The notes under the pieces were generated by a model. That model was not told the origin of the DNA. It saw only the letters and a program-made list of their open reading frames with translations, and ran no database searches. 25,337 nt of DNA, taken from Thermoplasmata archaeon. Its GTDB lineage: Archaea; Thermoplasmatota; Thermoplasmata; Thermoplasmatales; Thermoplasmataceae. The stretch spans positions 1 through 25,337 of the forward strand of contig JAKAYJ010000004.1 of the NCBI GenBank assembly GCA_021816385.1, given 5' to 3'. The position numbers were made by a program, and so were the translations under genes. Each line of letters begins with the position of its first letter. Within the stretch, counting starts at the first letter, position 1. Positions 1 to 6,378 of the stretch are shown here, one piece after another.

Positions 1-870
1 GGGATCGCAACTTCTCTGACAAGAACACTCAATCGGGCAATGCTCACAGATCTCATCAGTGGAAGTACACACATATCTGTTTTCGGCAATCAAAGAGTAT
101 TCACCAACGCAGGAATCGGAGTTGGTATGATCGTAGCTGGACTTGCTTTTGAAGCAGGCCCCTTTCTATTTTTCCTCCTGCCTGTTATCGGTATACTCTG
201 CGTGATCTACATTGTATCTTCATTTGTTCCAGAAACACGCCATACTGTAAAAACCGAAAAAAATAATGAAATCAGGTTAAAAATCAACAGTAATACTCTT
301 TTATTTTTCATCATCTTATCTCTTTCATCCCTTGTCGCAATTATGTTTTTTACACCAATGTTCCCACTGTTTTTTAAGGTTGTTGATGGATTTACGCCTC
401 TGCAGATATCCCTGTTCCTGTCCATCAACACAGCAGTCGTGGTAACACTCCAAATACCAATAAACAAGCTGGCTGAAAGATTAGGTGAAGTGGTCACCAT
501 ATCAATTGGCCTGCTGCTCTATGGAATATGCTATTTTCTTATAGACCAGCTACACAATTTTAACACGATTGCACTCATTGTTGTAATAATGGGCGTGGGA
601 GAAAACATGGTATTGCCTATGATAACCGTCATAATGTCAAAACTTGCTCCAGAGAACAGTAGAGGCTTATACATGGGAGTTTATTCCTCTATTTCCGGAA
701 TAATTATTCCACTTGGTTCCATCGCAGGTACTTCCATGCTCCAGTATTTCACCATTCATTCATCTAGTACATGGGAGGTGCTTTTTTTATTTAGCATAAA
801 CATGGCAATCATTCTCCCATTCTACACTCGATCGCATACAAGGCGTGAATCGAAGAAAAATATCGTTTGA
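1..870 (+). CDS. MFS transporter, C-terminal part (cut by window start)
   Basis: The reading frame is open from base 1 and ends with TGA at 868-870, so the true start lies upstream; the first internal ATG is at 40. The roughly 290 visible residues are strongly hydrophobic, with about eight membrane helices and a central charged loop (around residues 70-90) like the cytoplasmic loop between the two six-helix halves of major facilitator transporters. The segment near NRAMLTDLISG and the following Gly-rich helix fit the end of the N-terminal half. It is probably a secondary drug or metabolite exporter or importer in the cell membrane; the substrate cannot be read from the sequence. It lies upstream of, and in the same direction as, a membrane-bound winged-helix regulator that could control it (inference). 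Confidence 0.85.
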   Translation, partial: GIATSLTRTLNRAMLTDLISGSTHISVFGNQRVFTNAGIGVGMIVAGLAFEAGPFLFFLLPVIGILCVIYIVSSFVPETRHTVKTEKNNEIRLKINSNTLLFFIILSLSSLVAIMFFTPMFPLFFKVVDGFTPLQISLFLSINTAVVVTLQIPINKLAERLGEVVTISIGLLLYGICYFLIDQLHNFNTIALIVVIMGVGENMVLPMITVIMSKLAPENSRGLYMGVYSSISGIIIPLGSIAGTSMLQYFTIHSSSTWEVLFLFSINMAIILPFYTRSHTRRESKKNIV

Positions 871-1037
871 AAAACATACATTGAGTCTGTCACACTTGAA
901 AAATGCATTAATAGGTACAATAAAAGTATTGTATATTAACAATATTGTTCCCATTACTACATATGCAAACAGAAACAAATTTAACATGTGTTGCATATTC
1001 AATTGCAATCTAAAGCAATTCGGTTGCTGGTGAAGAG
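871..1037 (+). promoter_or_regulatory. Intergenic leader of the membrane wHTH gene with small inverted repeats
   Basis: AT-rich spacer between the MFS gene and the regulator. It carries TTGCA/TGCAA half sites at 991-995 and 1004-1008 and an overlapping ATTGC/GCAAT pair at 1002-1006 and 1015-1019, about 20-45 bases before the start of a DNA-binding protein. A GGTGA-type ribosome binding site lies at about 1028-1033. An autoregulatory operator is possible, but short dyads arise by chance in AT-rich DNA. I found no convincing gene here. Confidence 0.3.
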
Positions 1038-1589
1038 ATGGCAGGAATATCCAAATCTGGAAAAATAAAAAACAGTGTAAACCCATCATTAAATTCTTTC
1101 ATTTTCTTCACAATTTCTCTGTTTCTTTCTATTATTATAATCATAATTTCCACTACAGTATTTGTTACCATAGTTTATGTTGAAAATACCGTAAACTTTC
1201 CCTTTTTTTTCATGTTTCTGGTTGCCATATTCTTTAGTGTCTCTATCTCTTTCATCGCCGCATGGAAAATATTGAAGGATTATCCAGTGATCGCAGGGAA
1301 TTTGTTTTCTGGAAAGGTAATTGTGGTTGATCACCCAAGGAAGGAATATGTTGATAAAAATCGAATGGAACATAAAATTGATACAAGTTTCTTTTCTGAA
1401 ACAGAATTACTGATAATTCAACTGCTGAAAGACAATCATGATGCGATGTTACAGAGCAACATTGCTTCCTCTATCAATGCATCCAAGGCTTCAATTTCAA
1501 GGGCAATCACATCCCTGGAGAATAAAGGAATTGTAGCTAAAATGAGGAAGGGAGTAACCAATGAAATCATCCTCATCGAAACAGGGTGA
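1038..1589 (+). CDS. Membrane-anchored winged-helix (MarR-like) regulator
   Basis: 183 residues. Two transmembrane helices lie near residues 20-43 and 48-70, separated by a very short loop. A basic linker (about 80-115) follows, then a winged helix-turn-helix at about 118-183. The recognition region reads SNIASSINASKASISRAITS and is followed by a LENKGIV wing, as in MarR/TrmB-type archaeal regulators. The ATG is preceded by GGTGAAG at proper spacing. Its stop codon overlaps the GTG of the next ORF (GTGA, 1586-1589), indicating translational coupling. It is inferred to be a one-component sensor that detects a membrane signal and binds DNA from the membrane. Its target is unknown; the adjacent transporter or small membrane genes are candidates. 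Confidence 0.7.
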   Translation: MAGISKSGKIKNSVNPSLNSFIFFTISLFLSIIIIIISTTVFVTIVYVENTVNFPFFFMFLVAIFFSVSISFIAAWKILKDYPVIAGNLFSGKVIVVDHPRKEYVDKNRMEHKIDTSFFSETELLIIQLLKDNHDAMLQSNIASSINASKASISRAITSLENKGIVAKMRKGVTNEIILIETG

Positions 1590-1882
1590 ATAACAGTTTC
1601 ATGAAACATGTTTCAGGCAAGATTAAAGAGTTTTTCCGGAATATGTTATGCAAGAAATATAACAAGGAACATATAATCTGGATATTGGTCATCTTTGTCC
1701 TGATATTATCGGTGCTTGCCATAATAACATCAATAATTTTCGGTGCCAACATAATTCACTGCACTTATGGTACACAGTACATGATGGGGGGATATCTCCA
1801 GTATTCCACGGTTTTCACCATGCATGTGTTTGGAACCATTTCACTTATTCCTAAAAGTGTTCCAAGTTTAGGAAGAAAATGA
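1586..1882 (+). CDS. Truncated SHOCT-family membrane protein paralog
   Basis: 98 codons from GTG 1586 (ATG 1601 is an alternative start). A short N-terminal region is followed by one strong membrane helix (about residues 31-52) and a Tyr/Gly-rich stretch (TYGTQYMMGGY). The sequence closely matches the protein at 4027-4392 up to ISLI, then diverges and stops after 12 unrelated residues, so the second helix and the C-terminal SHOCT domain of the paralog are missing. It is coupled to the preceding wHTH gene by a 4-base overlap. It is either a decaying copy or a short single-helix protein; its function is unknown. Confidence 0.5.
   Translation: MNNSFMKHVSGKIKEFFRNMLCKKYNKEHIIWILVIFVLILSVLAIITSIIFGANIIHCTYGTQYMMGGYLQYSTVFTMHVFGTISLIPKSVPSLGRK
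1595..1849 (+). repeat. Direct repeat copy 1 (about 255 bp)
   Basis: This stretch is closely similar, over its whole length, to 3969-4224 in the same orientation and differs in length by one base. It covers the coding region for the N-terminus, first membrane helix and TYG-QY-MGGY region of the SHOCT-type protein. The two copies bracket about 2.1 kb holding the hydrophobic-tail gene cluster. Confidence 0.75.
1596..1615 (+). repeat. Nested perfect palindromes
   Basis: Two overlapping perfect palindromes: GTTTCATGAAAC (1596-1607) and TGAAACATGTTTCA (1602-1615). The same 20 bases occur at 3970-3989. They lie at the 5' end of the duplicated gene, partly in coding sequence. They could be an operator or simply a consequence of the codons used. 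Confidence 0.5.
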
Positions 1883-1919
1883 TATTATTATTTTCTATAT
1901 GTTATTGTGTAACACGCAA

Positions 1920-1945
1920 TATTTATATGTATATAAATATTATAA
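1920..1945 (+). promoter_or_regulatory. TATA-like promoter for the hydrophobic-tail protein
   Basis: A run of A and T containing TTTATAT and TATATAAATA lies about 25-30 bases upstream of GTG 1952. This is the spacing expected for an archaeal TATA box feeding a leaderless transcript. It could equally serve a start at ATG 1973, which has GAGAGA at 1961-1966. Confidence 0.5.
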
Positions 1946-1951
1946 GTTTTT

Positions 1952-2812
1952 GTGAAATTTGAGAGAGTTTTAATGGAAGCAATTACTATCGTCATTGTGA
2001 TATTGTTCTTAGGTACAGGAATTCAACCTGCAACCATTCATAGCAATCAGCTTGTAAACACTGCTGTAAGCAATGATTTGAATGTAAAACTTGAACAAAA
2101 AATTAATCTGTCAAGCGTTGTCCTCGAAAAGAATATTATTAAGGAGAACAGATTTGTAGAGATCAAAAAAATTACTGAAAATATTGATCCTTACATTAGT
2201 ATACATTTAATCTATTATACATCTAAAACAAATGCCAATTCTAATCTTGCAATAAAAGAGACCGTTTATTACGACGGATTAATCTTTTCTTCAGCATTCA
2301 TCTCAAATATCAACAACAACCTTGAAATTTTAAACCTGAAGTCAAGCGTTGCATCAACATCAATGTCAAATAGCATGAAGATACATAAAGAAAACGTAAA
2401 TCCGGGACAAATCTTGTGCTGGACAGATGAAATAGGTCCCAATGGGGCCTTTATATTATCTTTCAACAATATGAACACTCAGAGGTTAGTAGAATATATC
2501 GCTCTTCCCGGTTCAGGTGGCATTGGGGCAGTGCTGACTGGTTTAGTAGCTAAAGCTGCACCCATAATCGCTACTTCATTAGGTGTCACTGCAGATGCAC
2601 TTGAATCAGCCTTCTCAGTTGTCTTAGTAGCGATGGTAGTTACAGCTGCAATTCTCGAACTCACTAATACTCTGGGCGGTTATCAAGGAATATATTTTGG
2701 AATGGGAGTTAGTGTGGTTAACATGTGGCTCACAACAATTGACGTGCCTTACCCTCTGCTAAATTCCAACCCGGCTCCTGGATTCGTACCGATATCAACA
2801 CAGAGCGTTTGA
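1952..2812 (+). CDS. Secreted or membrane protein with glycine-rich hydrophobic C-terminal region (bacteriocin-like, unrecognised)
   Basis: 286 residues from GTG 1952, or 279 from ATG 1973. The longer form gives a classic signal peptide: a charged start (MKFERVL) and a hydrophobic core at about 10-20 (ITIVIVILFL). Residues about 30-180 form a soluble, Asn/Ser/Lys-rich domain that I do not recognise. Residues 186-237 are Gly/Ala/Val-rich and hydrophobic (GSGGIGAVLTGL, then FSVVLVAMVVTAAI) with few charges, followed by GGYQGIYFGMGVS and a Pro-rich tail. There is a single Cys (156). A leader, a soluble domain and a membrane-active tail resemble the layout of some archaeocin precursors such as halocin C8 (known family fact), but the many cysteines of that family are absent. 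An ordinary anchored surface protein is also possible. Small membrane genes follow at once. Confidence 0.55.
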   Translation: MKFERVLMEAITIVIVILFLGTGIQPATIHSNQLVNTAVSNDLNVKLEQKINLSSVVLEKNIIKENRFVEIKKITENIDPYISIHLIYYTSKTNANSNLAIKETVYYDGLIFSSAFISNINNNLEILNLKSSVASTSMSNSMKIHKENVNPGQILCWTDEIGPNGAFILSFNNMNTQRLVEYIALPGSGGIGAVLTGLVAKAAPIIATSLGVTADALESAFSVVLVAMVVTAAILELTNTLGGYQGIYFGMGVSVVNMWLTTIDVPYPLLNSNPAPGFVPISTQSV

Positions 2813-2823
2813 GAGGAATGAAA

Positions 2824-3099
2824 ATGGGAAAAATAAATAATTTTCTTAGACTTTTTATAATCCGTATAAAATGGAATAAAAAAAATCGTATTGCTCTTGC
2901 GATTCTGTTTACACCACCAACATTATACGAATTTTATATTATTTATCAAGCGTTGGATGGTAACATTCAATCACCTGTAGAAATATTACTATTTTTGATG
3001 TGTATTTGGTTTACATCCTACGGCCAATTTGGTGGTATAAACTTTATAGATAGACCACCACGAATGCACAGTGAAAAGAATAAAAAACATATCGGATGA
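2824..3099 (+). CDS. Small two-helix membrane protein
   Basis: About 91 residues. ATG 2824 was chosen because GAGAGG at 2811-2816, immediately behind the upstream stop (2810-2812), gives good ribosome-binding spacing; ATG 2818 and TTG 2809 are in the same frame. A basic N-terminus (RIKWNKKNR) precedes helices at about residues 25-43 and 54-70, and a basic tail follows. The positive-inside rule puts both ends in the cytoplasm. It is co-transcribed with the hydrophobic-tail protein, from which it is separated by only 11 bases. An immunity or partner protein is a reasonable guess; no family is recognised. Confidence 0.55.
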   Translation: MGKINNFLRLFIIRIKWNKKNRIALAILFTPPTLYEFYIIYQALDGNIQSPVEILLFLMCIWFTSYGQFGGINFIDRPPRMHSEKNKKHIG

Positions 3100-3106
3100 A
3101 TATGGT

Positions 3107-3319
3107 ATGTTAGACATTGTGACATAAGTATTCACTTTTTTCTTTTCAATTATCAGTTATGCTGTCTTTCCCAATAGTTCCTTTGGACAGAGCTTCATCA
3201 AGGGCACTCCAAAGAAGATCGTTTACACTAAGAAATTTGATACGGAATGCGATGCGCATTCCACTGAAGTGTTATTTAGAATAGATAAATTAAAAAAGAA
3301 TAACTTAATTAATACATAA
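3107..3319 (+). pseudogene. Possible broken small membrane ORF
   Basis: ATG 3107 reads MLDIVT and then meets TAA at 3125-3127. The same frame continues open for 63 codons to TAA 3317-3319, with a Phe-rich hydrophobic start (VFTFFFSIISYAVF) and a charged tail containing GTPKKIVYTKKFDTE. No ATG, GTG or TTG follows the internal stop before the hydrophobic segment. This looks like a small membrane protein interrupted by one nonsense codon. Chance openness in AT-rich DNA cannot be excluded. It accounts for most of the otherwise empty 3100-3394 interval. Confidence 0.3.
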
Positions 3320-3394
3320 TTCGTACATATATGAATAGAAACATAAGTGTTGTTATATGGACATCAATGGTAGCAATTATGCAGGTGCATCATA

Positions 3395-3715
3395 ATGGAC
3401 CTCAATGTTAGTGATATCGTATATACCTTTTTTGCAGTTCTTTTGGTGATCTCTTTTTTAATTTCACTATATAGCTATAAATCTTATTCATATGCAAAAA
3501 AGGATATGGATTTAAAAAAAATGAAAATTGCCTTTAGAGAACTGTGGGCTGCTTTGCCTGTGTTTTTTTATTCAATGCTGATACTAGCTCTAAACTCCAG
3601 GGTTTTATCCATAAAGATTAGCATTATATCGGGAGATTTTCTCTCATTAATTTTCTTGCTTGCCTTACTGGTACCATTTCCATTGATTCCATATTATATA
3701 AAATTTAATTCTTAA
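3395..3715 (+). CDS. Small three-helix membrane protein
   Basis: 106 residues from ATG 3395, with AGGTG at 3383-3387 as ribosome binding site. Hydrophobic helices lie at about residues 8-27, 50-67 and 76-97. A basic cytoplasmic loop (YAKKDMDLKKMKIAF) lies between the first and second. No enzyme motif or recognised family. It is in the same orientation as the other small membrane genes of the cluster and is not obviously decayed. Confidence 0.6.
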   Translation: MDLNVSDIVYTFFAVLLVISFLISLYSYKSYSYAKKDMDLKKMKIAFRELWAALPVFFYSMLILALNSRVLSIKISIISGDFLSLIFLLALLVPFPLIPYYIKFNS

Positions 3716-4026
3716 TTCCGCATTTTATGCATAATGAGATACATATATTCAATTTTTTCTTCCGATAATGTTCAGGGTTGGGATATATGGGATGGAGAAT
3801 CAAGTTCTAATGAGTGAAATAGTGAAAAACAGGAAGAAAAGGAATAAAAAAGAGAAAATTAAGGATCAATCACGCATATTCTGGCAAATTTCTGTAAGAA
3901 AGAGATGTACCAGGCATTTCTCATGTAAGTGGGAAATAATTACCGGGATATTAGGAAACGTCGAATATAGTTTCATGAAACATGTTTCAGGCAATATTAA
4001 AGAGTTTTTCCAGCATATGTATACTT
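3716..4026 (+). other. Gene-poor spacer upstream of the SHOCT gene
   Basis: A 311-base AT-rich stretch. One frame is open from ATG 3768 to 4037 (89 codons), but its product is Lys/Arg-rich, low in complexity and shows no domain, so I do not call it a gene. From about 3963 it becomes the duplicated 5' region: the frame reads SFMKHVSGNIKEFF, matching the N-terminus of the copy at 1586, but then stops. A single-base length difference puts this segment out of frame with the following membrane helix. Confidence 0.5.
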
Positions 4027-4224
4027 ATGAAACATAATCTGGAAAATATAATCTGGATATTGCTCATATTTGTCCTGATAGTATCTGCGCTTGCAATAAT
4101 GACTTCAATAATTTTTGGTGCAAACATGCTGCATGGAACTTATGGCCCACAGTACGTGATGGGTGGATATCCCGGGTATTCAATGTTTTTCATCATGCCT
4201 GTGATTGGGATCATTTCACTTATT
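3969..4224 (+). repeat. Direct repeat copy 2 (about 256 bp)
   Basis: Matches 1595-1849 in the same orientation. It includes the 20-base nested palindrome at 3970-3989. It is one base longer than copy 1, and the extra base lies between about 4010 and 4035. This moves the N-terminal KHVSG segment out of frame with the membrane helix. Confidence 0.75.
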
Positions 4225-4392
4225 TTCTTCCTATTGTTCATTTATTTCATAATTGATGGGGTGCATGAATCAGAATCAATCGGAAATGCCAGAAATCCAA
4301 CAATAGCAGAACAGATTGCAAAGGAACGCTATGCAAAGGGAGAGATCACCGAGCAGGAATACATAAAAATTGTCGATACACTCAGGAAATAG
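4027..4392 (+). CDS. SHOCT-domain small membrane protein
   Basis: 121 residues from ATG 4027. Helix one spans about 8-31, then comes an extracytoplasmic Gly/Tyr-rich loop (HGTYGPQYVMGGYPGY). Helix two spans about 52-77, and a cytoplasmic tail ends in a SHOCT domain at about 92-120 (IAEQIAKERYAKGEI, then TEQEYIKIVDTLRK). SHOCT is a short C-terminal domain thought to mediate oligomerisation (family knowledge). The start cannot be extended in frame to the KHVSG segment that forms the N-terminus of the paralog at 1586. The role is unknown; such proteins often accompany membrane or regulatory proteins. Confidence 0.7.
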   Translation: MKHNLENIIWILLIFVLIVSALAIMTSIIFGANMLHGTYGPQYVMGGYPGYSMFFIMPVIGIISLIFFLLFIYFIIDGVHESESIGNARNPTIAEQIAKERYAKGEITEQEYIKIVDTLRK

Positions 4393-4494
4393 CTTTAACT
4401 ATTTTATCAGATATGAGCGGGAAGGACCCTTGACTTGGCAATGGGATGAAAGCGAATGCAAACCTAAATATATTGTATCATAATTTATTAAGTA
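4393..4494 (+). other. Spacer and possible left flank of a TnpB-type element
   Basis: After the SHOCT stop, an imperfect hairpin at 4427-4445 (CCC TTG, six-base loop, CAA T GGG) lies about 50 bases before the TnpB stub. It could be the subterminal hairpin of an IS200/IS605-type left end or a terminator. The remaining bases are AT-rich, with nothing else visible. Confidence 0.25.
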
Positions 4495-4647
4495 ATGTTC
4501 AGGACTATTAAACTGAAACTCCCCTATGACAAATCACTTCTGGAGAAGGGAGAGAGATTCAGGGAAGCATGCCAGAAAATTCATGCCAACGGGCATGGCA
4601 GAGGCCAGCGGCAAGCCCCCTCCGTCAGGGATGGGCAGTTGACGTAA
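4495..4647 (+). pseudogene. TnpB (IS1341-type) N-terminal stub fused to element right end
   Basis: ATG 4495 to TAA 4645 encodes 50 residues. The first 27 (MFRTIKLKLPYDKSLLEKGE, then RFREACQK) match the characteristic N-terminus of IS200/IS605-family OrfB/TnpB proteins, the RNA-guided nucleases. The rest (HANGHGRGQRQ and on) is not protein-like: it is G+C-rich DNA typical of the element's right end, with a hairpin around 4610-4638 (CCCT, five-base loop, AGGG). Almost all of the gene, including the RuvC region, has been deleted, leaving a MITE-like derivative. It sits directly before the ribosome binding site of the formate-tetrahydrofolate ligase gene. Confidence 0.65.
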
Positions 4648-4665
4648 TAACATCATATATTGCAT

Positions 4666-4671
4666 GGAGGG
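4666..4671 (+). promoter_or_regulatory. Ribosome binding site that sets the ligase start
   Basis: GGAGGG at 4666-4671 stands 8 bases before ATG 4680. The frame is open upstream to 4569, but that extension runs through the TnpB relic and is not conserved-looking, so 4680 is preferred. Confidence 0.75.
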
Positions 4672-4679
4672 TTGATGAG

Positions 4680-6320
4680 ATGGATAAAAACATATTGCAT
4701 AATATTTCAGAAATTGCTTCCTTACTTGATCTGAGTGAAGATGAATATGACACCTATGGAAAATATATGGCAAAACTTTCCCTGACTGTGCTCAACAGGA
4801 CAGAGAGTAAGAAAAGAGGGAAGCTGATCCTTGTGACTGCCATGAGCCCCACAAAAGAAGGAGAAGGAAAGACAACAACTACCATAGGTCTCGGACAGGC
4901 TTTCAGTAAACTCGGAAAGAAGGTTGCCATAGCCATAAGGGAACCATCCCTGGGCCCCTGTTTTGGCATTAAAGGAGGGGCCACGGGTGGAGGCAAATCA
5001 AAGGTGGAACCCAGTGACAATATAAATCTGCTTTTCACAGGTGATTTCCCTGCCATTTCTGCAGCCCATAACCTTCTTTCAGCATTGATAAACAATCATA
5101 TTTATCATGGAAACAGGCTCAGGATAGACCCAAGAAACGTAATGTTCCCAAGAACTATGGACATGAACGACAGATCATTGAGAGAGATAATTGTTGGAGC
5201 TGGTAACCCAGATACTGGAGTTATGATCAGGGACAGATTCGTTATAACTCCAGCTTCAGAGATCATGGCCATAACGGGACTTGCAACCAGTTATAAGGAT
5301 CTGAAGGAGAGGCTTTCCAGAATAATGATAGGGCTTGATTATGATGGCAATCCTGTATTTTCTGGTCAACTGAAAGCAGAAGGTGCTATGGCAGCATTGC
5401 TGAAGGATGCAATTAGGCCAAATCTTGTCCAGACCACTGAGGGAGTTCCCGCATTTATTCACACTGGACCCTTTGGAAACATAGCACATGGAACTTCAAG
5501 CATAATTGCAGACAGGATCGCGTTGGGACTAGCGGACTATGTGATCACTGAGGCGGGATTTGGGTCAGATCTGGGAGGTCAGAAGTTCATCGATATGGTA
5601 TCCGTGATGGGAGACCTTCCCATCAATGGAATCGTAATTGTTGCAACTATAAGATCTATCAAAGTGAACGGTGGCATTACCAACTCTTCAGTTATGGATT
5701 TAGAGGCTCTAGAAAGAGGGTCAAGGAATCTCCTGAAACACATAGAAATCATGAGAAATTTTGGTTTCGAACCCGTAGTGGCAATTAACAAGTTTCCGTC
5801 GGATCATGAATCTGAAATAAAGAGACTTGGTGAAATTCTGAATTCCTTAAACGTATCATGGGCCCTTTCGACAGTTTTCAATGATGGCGGGGAGGGTGGA
5901 ATGGAACTTGCTAAGAAGGTTATCAATTCACTGGAAAAGAATTACAATATCAAGAGAACATACAATGATGAGAACAACATAAGAGATAAGATTCTAGCCA
6001 TTTCGCAAAAAGTATATGGGGCCTCCAGCGTAACATTTACCAAAAAGGCTGAAAAAGATATCAGGGATATTGAAAAATTTGGCTTTGGAAAGATGCATGT
6101 ATGCATGGCAAAGACACAGTACAGCATCACTGACAATCCTGAACTTCTTGGATGGCCGGAAAACTTCACTATCACAGTAAAATCTGTAAGGATATCTTCA
6201 GGTGCAGGCTTTGTAGTTCCTCTGCTGGGAGATATAATGACAATGCCCGGTTTGCCTAAGATTCCAGCTGCAGAAAATATTGATCTGACAGAAGAAGGGG
6301 AAATCCTTGGATTGTTCTAA
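4680..6320 (+). CDS. fhs: Formate-tetrahydrofolate ligase
   Basis: 546 residues, close to the usual 550-560. It makes 10-formyltetrahydrofolate from formate, tetrahydrofolate and ATP, feeding cytoplasmic one-carbon metabolism. Visible signatures are the P-loop-like PTKEGEGKTTTT at about 57-68, EPSLGPCFGIKGGATGGG (substrate and nucleotide region), the DIRD-type DMNDRSLREI segment, and TEAGFGSDLGGQKF. The C-terminal VRISSGAGFVVPLLGDIMTMPGLP is also typical. The enzyme is patchily distributed in archaea but known in Thermoplasma. The gene stands alone between transposon relics, so its neighbourhood has been rearranged. The sequence shows no damage. Confidence 0.95.
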   Translation: MDKNILHNISEIASLLDLSEDEYDTYGKYMAKLSLTVLNRTESKKRGKLILVTAMSPTKEGEGKTTTTIGLGQAFSKLGKKVAIAIREPSLGPCFGIKGGATGGGKSKVEPSDNINLLFTGDFPAISAAHNLLSALINNHIYHGNRLRIDPRNVMFPRTMDMNDRSLREIIVGAGNPDTGVMIRDRFVITPASEIMAITGLATSYKDLKERLSRIMIGLDYDGNPVFSGQLKAEGAMAALLKDAIRPNLVQTTEGVPAFIHTGPFGNIAHGTSSIIADRIALGLADYVITEAGFGSDLGGQKFIDMVSVMGDLPINGIVIVATIRSIKVNGGITNSSVMDLEALERGSRNLLKHIEIMRNFGFEPVVAINKFPSDHESEIKRLGEILNSLNVSWALSTVFNDGGEGGMELAKKVINSLEKNYNIKRTYNDENNIRDKILAISQKVYGASSVTFTKKAEKDIRDIEKFGFGKMHVCMAKTQYSITDNPELLGWPENFTITVKSVRISSGAGFVVPLLGDIMTMPGLPKIPAAENIDLTEEGEILGLF

Positions 6321-6344
6321 ATGGCACTTTCAAATTACTGACAT

Positions 6345-6370
6345 CCTTTCTACCCTGAAAGGGTTGGAGA
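6345..6370 (-). repeat. Hairpin at the end of the TnpB relic
   Basis: A perfect 5-bp stem, ACCCT (6352-6356) and AGGGT (6360-6364) around a three-base loop. On the minus strand it follows the stop of the TnpB C-terminal fragment. Its sequence and its following TGTCAGTAAT can be aligned with the right end at 4610-4650, supporting a shared element family. It could also act as a terminator for the ligase gene. Confidence 0.5.
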
Positions 6371-6378
6371 TTCCATTT

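Noticed and set aside
845..1033. 62-codon plus-strand ORF after the MFS gene
   Set aside because: Overlaps the MFS 3' end and the regulator's promoter area; sequence is not protein-like and has no start signal.
3768..4037. Open frame of 89 codons before the SHOCT gene
   Set aside because: Lys/Arg-rich low-complexity product, no domain, and its end is just the duplicated 5' segment out of frame; treated as spacer.
4569..4679. N-terminal extension of fhs by 37 codons
   Set aside because: It runs through the TnpB element end; GGAGGG before ATG 4680 and normal family length favour the shorter form.
4534..5095. Minus-strand ORFs across the TnpB relic and start of fhs
   Set aside because: They are antisense to clearly coding, conserved fhs sequence and to the G+C-rich element end.
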